Assembly (NCBI GenBank): GCA_039111635.1
Contig: JBCAQO010000014.1
Location: forward strand, 1,054,001-1,118,000
DNA length: 64,000 nucleotides
DNA from: Heterobasidion occidentale
Lineage: Eukaryota; Basidiomycota; Agaricomycetes; Russulales; Bondarzewiaceae
Direction of reading: 5' to 3'
The notes beneath the pieces were generated by a model. It did not search any database and was not told the DNA's origin. It saw only the letters and a list, made by a program, of their open reading frames with translations. Within the stretch, counting starts at the first letter, position 1. Each line of letters starts with the position of its first letter. This document shows positions 45,835 through 57,566 of this stretch, piece after piece. Position numbers and translations under genes: made by a program.

Positions 45835-46480
45835 ACGGTTGGTGACATGTACACTTATCTACAAACCATCTCAATGTGAGAAGGCTGACGACAATGAAGG
45901 TTGTACCAATATTTAGGTTCCTCCCCTGAGCAACAGCCCCAGTCTTCTACGGCTTACTGAAAGGTCTAGTTCCGTTTCTAATCAAAGTCCGGCCGCCGTT
46001 GTTCGGATCATGCAATCTACTCAGTTTATACCAACATGCTACGCTGATCTGCCTCTACCTTGGTTAGTCGAATGTATATTTTCTAATATCTTGTATGGAT
46101 AATCTCTGTGTGTATTCCAGCCGCGCACTCAGTCAAGTGGTCTACTTTTTTGTTTCCTTTTTGGGCAAATTTCACCTGGGCGCTTGTGCCCTACGGCGTC
46201 CAAAGCCGCTGAGGAGTTCAAACATATGTTGAGGTGACGACCCACCACACGAAGCCGAGCACGACTCAAAGCATCCGAGAACGACGAGGCGTACGTCTGC
46301 TTTCGGCATCGGAAGTAGGTGGATACGTCATGTGCACCAAATAATGGGGATGCATCCGACTAGTTTCTCAGTGGCGCATCCGACGATGGCATTCGTAACC
46401 CATGTTTTTGAGATAAATACTGCGGAGGCCAGTGGGTCGACGGCTTCAGAGTCACTCCCCCCTGTTTTGACCTTATCGCC
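45835..46480. other. Intergenic, SDR promoter
   Basis: No gene or repeat seen. Moderately AT-rich. Confidence 0.5.
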
Positions 46481-47789
46481 ATGGCCAAGTTGTCTATTTT
46501 GCAGTTCATTCGCGATCAGTATAAGACCGTTCCCCCGGTGGTCACAGTCGACCTCTCGGGCAAGACAGTGTTGGTTGTTGGGGCCAATACTGGTCTAGGG
46601 TTGGAGGCTGCCAAACACTTCGCGTCAATGAATCCGGAGAAGTTACTCCTAGCGTGCAGGAATGCGGAAAAAGGCAAGCGAGCCATCGAAGGTATTCAAT
46701 TGCTGCTTTCACTTGAAATTTTGTTCATTGATACAATCGCCTACCTCAGCTATCGAAGCCGCCACTGGCTTCACAAGGTCCGAACTGCGAATCGTCGATC
46801 TCAGCAAATTCTCTTCTGTTGTGGAATTTGCCAACAAGTGCGATAACGACCGAGAGCGCCTGGACGTATATGTCTACAATGCGGGCGTGTATTTTGCCGA
46901 CTACGAGACTACCGAAGATGGCTGGGAGACGACGTATGTCTGATCATTGCTCGCGTTCTACGCAACTCATCTGGGAATCAGATTGCAAGTGATCCACTTG
47001 TCGTGCATGCTCCTCTCAGTTCTCCTTATGCCCTGCCTGTTCAGGGCGGTTGGGGCGTCATTGTCACCATCCCCCTATCCGAGGATGGTCATCGTTGCCA
47101 GCGATGCTCACTTTTGGGCGACTCTGTCGGAGGAAGAGCTAGGTAGCAACAACATGATCCTCAAGCTGAATGATAGAGAATATTGTAATTCTTCGTACGT
47201 ATAGTCCCTGCGGTTGTTCATGCTCTTTACCTAACCTACGCTCTACCAGTGTCATGGGAAGCCGCTACGTTGTCTCTAAAAGTAAAGACAATCAAATGAA
47301 TCATGATCAAATCGCTAATTTCTGTGTTAGTGCTGAACGTCTTCTTTGCACGAGAGCTCGCCGCTCGTCTCCCCTCTGACTCGCCCATCATCGTAAACTC
47401 AGTCGATCCCGGGTACTGCATGTCGGAATTGCGCCGTAGCTTCTCTGCTCCGCGTATGGCCCTCGACAAGTTGATGGAACTGGCTCTTGCTAGAACGACA
47501 GAGCAAGGTAGTCGGCAGCTCGTGTGGGCTGCAGTTGGCGGGCAAGGAAGAGAGGCCGAGCTGCGAGGAGCATATGTGTCTTCCGCGGACATCAAAGACC
47601 CGAGCGATGTTGTGCTGGACAAGACCGGGGCGGTCACTCAGAAACGCATTTTTGTGAGAAAATCACTCTCTCAGGAGGATGAACCGCTGGTTGAATTTGA
47701 TTTATTTTTCCTAGGATGAATCGGTTGCTGTTTTATCGAAAGTCTCTCCCAGATTCCAGGCCATCCTTGAAGAACACCGATTGAAGTGA
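46481..47789 (+). CDS. Short-chain dehydrogenase/reductase, retinol-dehydrogenase-like
   Basis: NAD(P)-dependent oxidoreductase of the classical SDR type; substrate unknown. The ATG at 46481 starts MAKLSILQFIRDQYKTVPPV. Motifs: the cofactor loop GKTVLVVGANTGLGLEAA (TGxxxGxG-like), LACRNAEKGKRAIE, the acidic RIVDLSKFSSVVEF, YNAG (about 46880), the substrate strand MVIVASDAHFWATL, the catalytic YVVSK as YxxxK (about 47260), and IIVNSVDPGYCMSELRR. Six or so exons. The last intron removes GTGAGA...CCTAG after KRIF, so the end is DESVAVLSKVSPRFQAILEE with TGA at 47787-47789; reading through gives a shorter, non-conserved end. No neighbouring pathway gene fixes the substrate. Confidence 0.85.
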
Positions 47790-48408
47790 TATGAAGTCGG
47801 CAATTCCAATCAGTTCTCGGTCGGTTACAATGTTCGTGAGTTTGAAGCAATGAAACGCAGCTACTCAAATGATCAGTCTCGCTCTCACAACTTGCTAAGT
47901 TTTACGTTGGCTTTGCTCACGATCAAGCTATGCCTGGCTTAGCTTTGGGCATGAATTCTTCTCTGGATCTGGGTGCTGGGGCCCTGGGGACGCAGCTCTG
48001 CTCCCTCACATGCTAGTGCATTATGCATAGTTCCGTCCAAATTCCGATACATTTATTCGAATGTGCAGGTGGTATCTATCTGTTAGTTTTTACCAGATAC
48101 AAACAAAAAATCTTGTTCTAGTACCATGTATCAAGACCAAAAAATTGTGGACATGAATGTATATGGCAAAGGCCTGGCAGTGGCCGTTGTTGGCCGCCCG
48201 CCGCGGCACATTCCCACGTTGCACTCGTCCTCCGAAGTCAGCATGTAGCGAGAGTCCTTTACACACCAGCCTGGTCGCTGTTGGCGACTTTACACCAGTC
48301 AGTCTCAGCTCTCATATCAACTCAGCGGATTATCGTTCTGGTTGCATCCTAATAACTGCACAACGAACTAGTATTGAGTTGAGAACTCCACTGAGAGCGC
48401 TCATAGAG
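47790..48408. other. Intergenic, no gene seen
   Basis: Short frames only; contains the promoter of the steroid-reductase-like gene. Confidence 0.5.
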
Positions 48409-49427
48409 ATGGCACACAACTCTTCAGTTCTCGCGCAGGTCTGGCTGTTATTAAAACAAGTAGACTACGAGTCCATCTATACCGGTGCGTTTGTCTGAAT
48501 GCGCAACTTGATTCTTCTGATCTGTCTGCAGTGTCTAAGCGATGGTTTCTATTTGTGTCAACCGTCATCTTTCCCGCAACCTTCTTCTACGACGCACCCT
48601 TCGGCAGGTTCTCGACGCCAGGCAGCCTACTTGCGTTGGATGGGATCCGGTCATGGATCTTCATGGAGCTCATCTCCCCTATATCGTTCCTATTGACCGC
48701 ATTCCTCCATCCGTTTTCGCGTACATCCCTCTCAGTCCTTTCACCTCAAGCCCTCCTCACCGCACTCTATCTGACACACTACGTCAACCGCGCCGTTCTC
48801 TCCCCGCTCCGTACCCCCTCCAGAGCACCTTCCCATCCAGCTGTAGTCGTTTCCGCCATCTTGTTCAATGGCCCCAACGGCTTCCTCCTCGCAGCGTACC
48901 TCACCTCCACCGCAGCCGCCACCTTCCTCGCAAACGCCTACACCCACCCGCGCTTCTGGCTTGGCCTCGTACTATGGGCCGTCGGCTTCGCCGGCAACAT
49001 CATCCACGACGAGATCCTGCTCAACATTCGCCGCAAAGCTAAGGCAAAGGGCAAAGCAAAAGAGAAGTCTCAAGGCGAGCACTACTCCATTCCGCACGGC
49101 CTGCTCTACCAATACATATCGTATCCCAACTACTTTTGCGAGTGGGTTGAATGGTTCGGCTTCGCGCTCGCAGCCAGCCCGTTGCCGGATGTGGGGCTCT
49201 TGCCTGCGGCGTCTGCCGTGTTGACTGCGTTGTCCTCAGGGTCCGTGAGCGCGGTGGGAGGGCTATTCATGCCGTTTGCGGACGCGGTGGCCCCGCCATG
49301 GGCGTTCCTCGCGGCGGAGGTGCTGCTTATGCTGCCACGTGCGGTACGTGGGCACAGGTGGTATCTGCAGAGATTTGGGGAGGCGTATCCGAGTGGGCGA
49401 AGGATCGTGGTGCCGTTTTTGTTTTAA
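48409..49427 (+). CDS. Steroid 5-alpha-reductase-like (SRD5A/DUF1295) membrane enzyme
   Basis: Exons 48409-48484 and 48532-49427 give 323 residues. Family members reduce 4-ene-3-oxosteroids or polyprenols in the ER membrane with NADPH; the fungal substrate is not evident. Hydrophobic helices occupy most of the chain (RWFLFVSTVIFPATFFYDAP, WIFMELISPISFLLTAFLH, ALLTALYLTHYVNRAVLSPL). The conserved C-terminal block is clear: GLVLWAVGFAGNIIHDEILL, HYSIPHGLLYQYISYPNYFC, EWVEWFGFALAAS and WYLQRFGEAYPSGRRIVVPF. The Lys-rich insert KAKAKGKAKEKSQG is in a loop. Start chosen because MAHNSSVLAQVWLLLKQVDY splices in frame at YT|VSKRW. Confidence 0.9.
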
Positions 49428-49770
49428 TGGTGACGTGGGGTTATCGGATATGTGCCGTCTCGACACGTTGGCAGATTCGTAGACAGCGATGTATGTTTAA
49501 CTTATTGAGAGGGATTGGACAGTGTCTTGGAGCACGTCAACCATTCCATCGTATCAGTGTTCAACGTTCACCAGTCACCTACAGCTTTCCTTTCCGACAA
49601 ACATCCAAGAGTAGCTTGATTTGACGCAACATGAGGATCAATCAATGGCGACACGAGACTTAAATAACCCCGATAACATCAGACGAATTAAAATGGAATC
49701 AGCTGCAGCTAGTCCAGTCCCGTCTACATGTTGCAGCACAGCCTGAGGAAGCTCCTGCATCAAACAACAA
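49428..49770. other. Convergent 3' region
   Basis: 343 bp between the reductase (plus) and RER1 (minus) 3' ends. Nothing else seen. Confidence 0.6.
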
Positions 49771-50704
49771 TCATTTGTTGCTCGCACCATACCGAGCCTT
49801 GCGACCCCAGTCGAAGGGAACGTAGCGGTATTTAATCATGTGTCTGTTATGAGTGTTAGTACGAAGGTTTGAGATGGACGCGACAAAAGGCACTCACTGG
49901 ATCTGTCTCCTCATCGTGAGGATGAATAGGACGAAAAAGTACATGACAAGGATGGGCCAGTACACCGGGACGTCGAAGACCACGGAGAAAGTCATGAAGA
50001 GCGAGATAATTGTCGCGCGAGTCGTCGAAAGCCTGAATCAGTACATTATACGTCAGCAACCAGGCAAGGCGTCCCAGAAACGAAGAGAAGTTGCAAATTC
50101 TCATGAAGAAAAATAAAATTACACGCACCAGAATTGCCATTCTGGAAGCCTGCGCACAAAGGGACGGAACTCGTCGTCGCGGGCGCTGGGAAGGGGAGAG
50201 CGTTCTCCCTCAGCACCGCCCTCCTCTATCTCGTCCGCCATGAGGTCATCCTGTAGTGACGGGTCGAATTTAGGTTGCAAGAATGCGAGGAGGAGGTTGA
50301 GGATGTATATTGCGTGTGCATCTAGCGTCGGTAGAGCGTCAACTGGGGCGCGAGTGCGGACATGGAGAGCACATACAGCATACTGCAAAAGATGGTTCAA
50401 GACTCGGGTCAAAAACAGGGAGAAGGAGGGAGACACACCGATATACCACTTTTGAAAGGCGAATACAAATGTGCACGTCAGCGCGGCCGCTCCACGTCTC
50501 ATGGGAAACAGCGCAACTCACTCCTTGCGCCAATACGATTCGCAACTCGAACAAGGACACGATGCCGACCGTGGCGAGCCAACGATAAAGAATATGGGGT
50601 GTCGCTCGATCCAGCTGGTGCTGGTACTGTCGCTGAAGGCGCGCATACGTCCCAGAGAAAGACTGGAGCGGCCCTGGAAGGTCTGAAGGTTCGGAGTTCA
50701 TCAT
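49771..50704 (-). CDS. RER1: RER1, Golgi-to-ER retrieval receptor
   Basis: Four-helix membrane protein of the cis-Golgi that returns ER proteins in COPI vesicles. The ATG at 50704 starts [20 protein letters not shown], then the family hallmark [20 protein letters not shown]. Spliced exons give [19 protein letters not shown], an acidic loop, [37 protein letters not shown] and [20 protein letters not shown], ending with the stop at 49771. The C-terminal Lys/Arg-rich tail carries the COPI-type signal. It is divergent from the glycerate kinase gene with a 339-bp shared promoter. Confidence 0.93.
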
Positions 50705-51043
50705 CGTTGAAAACTGGTATCACCGATGGAAAGCAGGTGTATGGAGGAGGCTATTATTTGCCAGTCAACCAAATGAATGGTGCGGTATTAGTTGCGTTCG
50801 TAACTTTTGAAGGACGGGGAGGAGACAAGTACAACAGCGGTTGCACTCGAGCGAGCTCTGAAAGGAACAGCTCAGCGTCCTCTTTCTGACGTAATCGAGT
50901 CCTCATACGGAGCCGACAAGTAAGGTTGGGGTTAGGGCTATGGGGCTCGCCCGGGCCGCTCGGTTCCTTGAGCTGGTCACCGTCGCAAACGATGAGTACC
51001 TCAGGAATCAGGCCCTGGCCCGGGTTGTGTTCCTACAACAACG
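50705..51043. promoter_or_regulatory. Bidirectional promoter of RER1 and glycerate kinase
   Basis: 339 bp. It contains TGACGTAA (50888-50895), a bZIP/ATF-type site, and GGTTGGGGTTAGGG (about 50924-50937), which resembles a telomere-repeat (telobox) element. Function of either site is inference. Confidence 0.5.
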
Positions 51044-52150
51044 ATGTCTTCATTAATCCCACAGAAGCCCGGTTCACTTTCACCCATCCTGTCTCACATC
51101 CGCGCTCATCTCACTTCTCCTGCACCCTCACAAAAACCCGACTCATCCCCGCTCTTCGTTGCGATTCAAGGCCCTCAGGGATCAGGAAAGACGTTCCTGA
51201 CGCAGCACATCGCCGCCGCACTTTCAGAAGACTCGCTACGCGTTGCGACGCTCTCCATTGATGACCTGTATCTCTCGCATGCGGGTCTTGCAGCACTTGC
51301 GGATGCGTACCCTTCCAACCCACTTCTGCACGGACGTGGACAGCCTGGGACACACGACATTGACCTCGGAATCTCTGTTCTACTCCACCTTAAGAGCATC
51401 AATGCTTCATCCAGATCAGAGGTGGTGAGGATACCCTCTTTCGATAAGAGTCTGTTCAATGGCGAGGGAGATCGTGTACCGGAATCTGAATGGACCTTGG
51501 TCAAGGGTCCACTTGATGTTGTCCTATTAGAGGGGTGGTGTGTGGGATTTTACCCGATGTCGCGTGAGGTGATAGAGGCACGGATGCAGGACACGCCCAG
51601 GGGACTGGAGGGTGTCTTCGACATGAAGAGGTACAGCTTAGAGAGCGTATTGGAGGTTAATAAGAAATTAGTGGAATACGTGAAATGGTGGGAGATGTTT
51701 GATATTTTCGTACAGGTGAGCAGTGCTCTTTTGACCTTTGTAACCGTTTCGGATGCTTGGAATATAGATCGCCCCAGTGGACACACATCCTTACGTGCAC
51801 ATCTACAAATGGCGTCTCCAGCAGGAACACGCCATGAAAGACAAGAATGGCGGGCAGGGCATGTCTGATGAACAAGTCAAGGCGTACGTCTTGCTGATCT
51901 ATCCGTGATCTTCATTTCTCACCTCTCACCTTCGAAAATGCCATCGATGAATGACAGTTTCGTAGACCGCTACATTCCCGGCTACCACTTCTTTGGAGAC
52001 GGCATTATTGCTGGAGGTAGTGATCCCACTTCTGGAAGCGCCCTTCATCCACCGTGGCTGAGTCCCACCGAACGCGGTGACCGGCCTGGCTTCCTTCTAC
52101 ACGTGACGATTGGCGAGGAGCGACAAGTTGTTCAGGTTACTATGCGTTAG
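51044..52150 (+). CDS. D-glycerate 3-kinase (TDA10-like P-loop kinase)
   Basis: Phosphorylates D-glycerate to 3-phosphoglycerate, closing the photorespiratory/serine-breakdown route; cytosolic in fungi. Exons 51044-51715, 51768-about 51882 and 51957-52150. The start MSSLIPQKPGSLSPILSHIR precedes the Walker A GPQGSGKTF (about 51170). Then LSIDDLYLSH, GRGQPGTHDIDLG, VRIPSFDKSLFNGEGDR, VVLLEGWCVGF (Walker B-like), WWEMFDIFVQIAPVDTHPYV, YKWRLQQEHAMKD and FVDRYIPGYHFFGDGI; the end GFLLHVTIGEERQVVQVTMR is typical. Frame clean. Confidence 0.92.
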
Positions 52151-54769
52151 TAGATCGTGATATCCGAGGACGAGGATATTTTTGTTGTAGGATCTGTTTG
52201 TATCGGTGCGTTTATCCATCATCTCAAGACTTCTTAAGATATGTGAAGACGAGCTGGGTGATTTGCCGATGATATCATCCATCCTGTCAATAGCCATGAG
52301 ACGTCGATAACATCATGTAGACATGGTTTCACCGATCTCAAAGCATGCAGCTCTTCGCTCAAGATAGCCAGGTAGGCTCAAGAGGCCATTGATATTCTGT
52401 GCTCCCCACCGGTCCTGTAGACCCGTACTTTCAATTCTCCTCACTGCGATCTGTTCACTACAATTCAGCTCTAAACCTCTTGGCTCTGCATTGGTCAATC
52501 TGGTCGACCTCGGAAAAATCTTCGATGAAGGGCCACAGGGTACCGCAAACCTGAATTCGAACCAGCAAAAGATCCGAAGGGGATAAGGAATCAAATATAC
52601 ACCTGCAAAGGCAACTAACGGTGATCTCGATAGGGCGGGAGGTCGCCGTTTCGGACGTTTACCTGTGTGGTGGACCGATATAACACCGGAGGGTCATTCC
52701 AATGGTAAGGCAGACGAATTGAACGTGATAAATGCGATGCTGATGCCTCAATATACTCCAGTACAATGCCACCGACAGTAGTGACCCATGGTACAAGGTT
52801 GAAGTCAGGGCTCGATTGAAATTCTGTGCATCTTGAAGACGTCAGCGAATTGTAGCTTGGGTTTATGTGCAGCCCCGCAATTCGGTTTCCTATAGACGCA
52901 GTACTCGCCGGGATTGTGCCGACTTGTGGGAAGCGCCACGAGTACGGAGATGTATCTGCATCTGACGTTAGGTGCGCGGCTGTTTCATTTCCTGGTTTAT
53001 TCGTTGAACTCCATTATCCTTTCATCCTCGTTAGAAGCCCCTAGCGTGGGGGGATAGGGGGGTGGGCTATGGCACCCTCTGTCAATGTTTCGATAAATGA
53101 TCACTAACCAACCGAGACGTTGTGCCAGGCAGAGAGCACCGGAATATGAACAAGTGCAAATGACGGAGCGAAACGTTTCACCAGGCAGATTGGAACATCG
53201 GCAAGGGCTATCAAGCCCTTGATCGGGGAATCTGCTCCCCCAGTGCGGGCCAAGTACCGGTAGCTTCTCGAAAGCAGCGCTACAAACGACGCTCGAGAAG
53301 GGCAGTAGAGGGCTACTCAGATGACCATTCATCTGACCCGATGCAGAGCAGAGCACTTACATGATGAAGAGTCGCGATAGGAAAATAGCTCGGAAATGGC
53401 GGGAAACAAGGTGAGCAGGTGCCAGACAAACGATGTACGTGCAATACGCTTTTGAGAGAAACCGTCCTAGACCATTCCGAGATATTAGAAGAGTCGCTTC
53501 CGGTCAACGTATGTCTCGCACGCCCATGTGTGAGTTTCTCACTGAAGGGAATCCTTCGAGGGCGGCCTCTGTTTATAGCCGTTCGCACCGCTTACGCCAA
53601 TCTTGCCCCGTGCGGCTCTCTTCACGAAGTCTTCGGTGATTCTCGGCAGAGTATGACGTGTCTTCTACTGGGCCCCGGCGTCAAAACGCTTGGTCTCAAC
53701 TTCATTGTACCCCGCTGTTCCTGATGGCCATGTATATCAGGGACACGTACCGTTTCGCAGGAGTGAAACAACAGGAACTTGTTGATGGTAGTAATGCTCT
53801 ATGAACGCTTAGAAGTGCTCACCTACGAGGGGCTTCCAAGTTGGGCGCCAAAAGTGCCCGGAACAGCCTGGAACCCGCCACTGACGCAATTTTGCAAAAC
53901 TAAGTATGCACAATTTACACCACGCTTTCGGGCACAGTCTGCTACCGTTCATCAGGACCATCAGGATCGATCTTGACAATCGTATGCATGCAGCATATTG
54001 ATATTTTAAAACACGGTGCAAGCTTGTACCGACATATGAGCGCAAACCTTCGACATGCTGCGTGTAAATCTCACATCAAGGCAAGGGCACAGCATACTGC
54101 AATCATCACGTTCAAGGAAATTGAAACATCGCTGTAGGAAACAATTGCACAGAAAATCTTTTCGAGTGTCCGCAGTGTACGTAGTAGTAGTGACAGGCAG
54201 GCGCAAAAAAATGAGACTAGTACACATTGTGACATCAAACCCTGGAGGAAACATGTCTCCCAATAGAATATGGAACCCAGGAATGCAACCGCCTTATCGA
54301 GTTTGATCATGGGATCCTGACCGCGCGAGGTCGAAACAGCGGAAGGATTTCATTCACCGTGGGAGCCGGATCCGGTGTTTTACACTCGCGGACGGACACC
54401 ACCACGCTTTCTAGGCGTTCAACTTCTCAAGCTGGTCTCAACTCTACCATTGGATGATAAGTTATATCTTAGTCGAGTCACTCCAAACAAACATGCAGGG
54501 CTTTTCGCTTTCAATGCGCTCAGAGTTTCACCCGCCAGTCTCCGGGAGGTTTCACCTCGCAGTCACCTCGGGGTGAATCCGCACATTTAAAGACCTCGGC
54601 ACTTCTCTGGACTCTGTACTCATAATCCTACAGCCCTCACTGAGCTGCTGGACAGTCTTCTCCCAATTAAACTCGGCACGCCGGGCGCCTCGCCTTACCG
54701 TCTGTCTCACTCCCCCAGTTCACAGATACCTTGGAAACTGCTGAACACTCTTTCTACTGCTACTCCACG
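52151..54769. other. Long gene-poor interval
   Basis: 2.6 kb without a recognisable gene. Short open frames occur on both strands (for example 53419-53724 plus and 53313-53588 minus), none with motifs. The right end is the promoter of the TmpA-like gene. Confidence 0.45.
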
Positions 54770-56995
54770 ATGTCTCAACCTATCGTAGTTGGCGATCCTG
54801 AGAAGGGGACGATGGAGCTCGTCCTCCCGGTTGAGCTACCACCCATCCATGCGAAGGACATCCGCAACAGCTCTTATATGAGCGAGAAGTCGAATGCCAT
54901 TAGCAGTGGTTCAGCGACACCCACACTTCCATTGAAACATCAGGAGGACAGGAAGCCAAAGCCACAGCCAAAAAAACGAGCTGGATGGCGCATACGTGCT
55001 CTCCTATGGTTCAACACTTATCGGTCAGTTATTCCCCTTCATAGCATGTTGGATTTTCGAGTTCATGATCTTATAGGAAGTTCTTTACCGTCATCGTAAC
55101 ATTGAACGGGATCGGTATACTTCTTGCTGCCCTTGATATATGGCATTATCCACGAAAATACACTAGCGCACTCGTGCTCGGGAACCTTCTAACCGCTATC
55201 CTGATGAGAAATGAACTCTTTGGTCGTCTCTTATATTTGATAGTCAACCACTCTATTCGCCAAGGTACGGCGCTCGCTCTTTCTTGATGCCATCAACGTT
55301 GACACCGCTTTATAACAGTGGACACCTCTGTGGTTTCGCCTTGGTTGCACATCAACCCTCCAACATCTTGGCGGCATTCACTCTGGTTGCGCGACTTCTG
55401 GATTTGCATGGCTTGTTTTCCGCGTTATTCTCATATTCATTAATCACAAAAATAACCACGATGCCATCCTTATCACCGGTTGTCATCACCAATCTCGCTG
55501 TCGCAATCAGCATCGCGAGTGCTTTTCCCATGGGTCCGCAACACGCATCACAAGTTCGCTATCTCTTTTCCTTATAGCGTCATCGAGTCTGACGTGCTGT
55601 TGTTGAAGTGTATTCGAGAGACATCACAGATTCATCGGATGGTTAGTTCATTAAATCTAGACCGTAATGATTGTCGTTTCTGAACCATTGATCTGTGACC
55701 AGGCTTGGCTTACTGTCGAGTAAGTCGCGCTACCTGGCCATGTAGGTGTTGCTAATCTATCCACTACGCAAAGCTTGGTGTTTGTTGTCCTCGGAGACAG
55801 CTATGACCTCACTACTCACTCTTGGAACCCAAACGGCGCCACCATTCTGCGACACCAAGATTTTTGGTTCGCGTTTGGGATGACTGTATTGTGAGAGGTC
55901 TTGTCTGTCTCATTCACCGTCCCAAAATTAAATTTTGACACTGCGCAGTATATTGATCCCATGGTTCACTGTTCGTGAAGTCGAAGTCGACGTCGAAGTG
56001 GTTCGTGTCTCTTGCATGCAACTTCTTATCTCCTGCTGACCGTGCCCTTCCAGCCTTCGCCCAAAGTAGCCATTCTGAGATTCAAGCGGGGCATGCAGCA
56101 AGGGCTCCTCGCACGGATCTCACGGTCGTCCATAATGGAGTACCTCGCCTTCGGTATCATATCGTGAGTGTGTTTCAATTACCGGTTGATCTTTTCTCAT
56201 AACTCGGGCGAATTGTAGCGAGGGCACACATGCTAAGCATCATTATTTGATATGTGGGGTTCAAGGAGACTTCACACGGAGCCTCGTTACCACCCTCCTA
56301 CCCATATCTGGACACGACAGCTAAAAGTATGTCGATGTTTGCATGATCAATAACATCTTCCTCACAAATCACAGTTCGCTGGCGTGTCAAATACTTCCGC
56401 CCTCTACCACAGAGTCATACGCGTTTGCACAGGCACAGGCTTGGAGCTGCGCTCTCAACATGCCTGCAGGTACATACTGCTTGACTCAAACTTAAGATTG
56501 ATCCTGACGCTTCTTTCAACAGAGCCCGAATTGGTGAGGCATAATCCATGAGACCTTCAGAAGACACTCGAATTGATCCTTCCCACCCAGGTATCTGATT
56601 TGGATCGGTTCAGACCAGGAGAAAACTTTCGGGCCCACCATCTCAGGCCTGATTCACCGCCATATCGGCCCCGAACGCATGTGTCTGTGGGATTCTAAAC
56701 AGCGAGGTATGTTACAGCCGGGTTCTCTTTCCGCTTTTCGTCGAACTAAACACTATCTTGCTCTTGCGTGAAGGCGGCCGACCAGATGTAATGAAATTAG
56801 TGAAAGAAACTTATGCGTCATGGGGGGCGGAAGTTGTCTTTATCACATCAAACTATCAGGGGAACACAGAGATTATGGAAGGGTGCAAGGAGGCGGGGAT
56901 TCCTGCGTTCGTAAGTGGTCTAGACATATTCATCCCCTATTCTTCTGTGGTATTGACTCTCACGATCGTTGAAGGGTACACTGTGGGATTTCTGA
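54770..56995 (+). pseudogene. TmpA-like integral-membrane oxidoreductase, multiple frame breaks
   Basis: Related to the Aspergillus TmpA family, often annotated in mushrooms as an NRPS-like membrane protein with an FAD/NAD-type C-terminal half. ATG at 54770 (MSQPIVVGDPEKGTMELVLP), cytosolic tail, then helices GIGILLAALDIWHY and SALVLGNLLTAILMRNELFG, WTPLWFRLGCTSTLQHLGGI, the His-rich NTHHNVFERHHRFIGW, VFVVLGDSYDL, FILIPWFTVREVEVDVEVPS, HHYLICGVQGDFTRSLVT, FAGVSNTSALYHRVIRVCTG, WYLIWIGSDQEKTFGPTISG and EVVFITSNYQ to GTLWDF. An 11-nt microexon (56523-56533) encodes SPNW. Single-base breaks versus the family: the join near 55266/55319, about 55480, 55529 (an extra base), 55777, 56294 and 56443. 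Decayed gene or locally poor sequence; the fold is otherwise complete. Confidence 0.75.
56523..56533 (+). other. 11-nt microexon in the TmpA-like gene
   Basis: AGCCCGAATTG between TTTCAACAG and GTGAGG; it supplies SPN and part of W to STCLQ-SPNWYLIWIG. Introns on both sides are about 50-60 nt. Confidence 0.7.
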
Positions 56996-57566
56996 GGAAG
57001 GATTAGCGTCTCGCGGAGTTCAAAGACCCATGTAGCACACGGCTCTCGTGGGTCTGTACGGGGGATATACCATGAAAGGTACTTAATCGTAATGGACATT
57101 CAATATCATAGACTTTCTCGGGACCATCGCATTCGAAGGCGCTTCGAAGCACCGACATGATGCCGGTGTTTTCACGGTCCAGCTTTGCGTGAGTGAGCCC
57201 GATACACAGTGCCTCGATGTGAATCCGAAAGTGTCCATCCACTTCAAGGCATCATATCCCACCGTGTCCCTCCCCCTAAGAGAAGAATTTCCGAAGAAGA
57301 GGGTAGGCTTAGTCGGCGCAGACAATGAAGACATCCATAAACAACCTCAGAAGGGAGCTATAGATATAATTAGTTTCGAGATTAGAAAGTTCAACACGAT
57401 ATCTGAAAGATAAAGTTCATTATTTGTAGGGTAAGGCTTGTGCACAGCAGCTCATACCCGTACATAGATAAAGATGGATGATGAGACCTTTGACATGAGA
57501 ACTTCAGAAAGATTTTTTTTTCGTGGTCGTCGTCAGAATATAAGGTGCCGGCACTTTGCGCGTTGT
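56996..57566. other. Convergent 3' intergenic region
   Basis: Between the TmpA-like gene (plus) and oligoribonuclease (minus). Frames at 57003-57413 show no motif. Confidence 0.5.
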
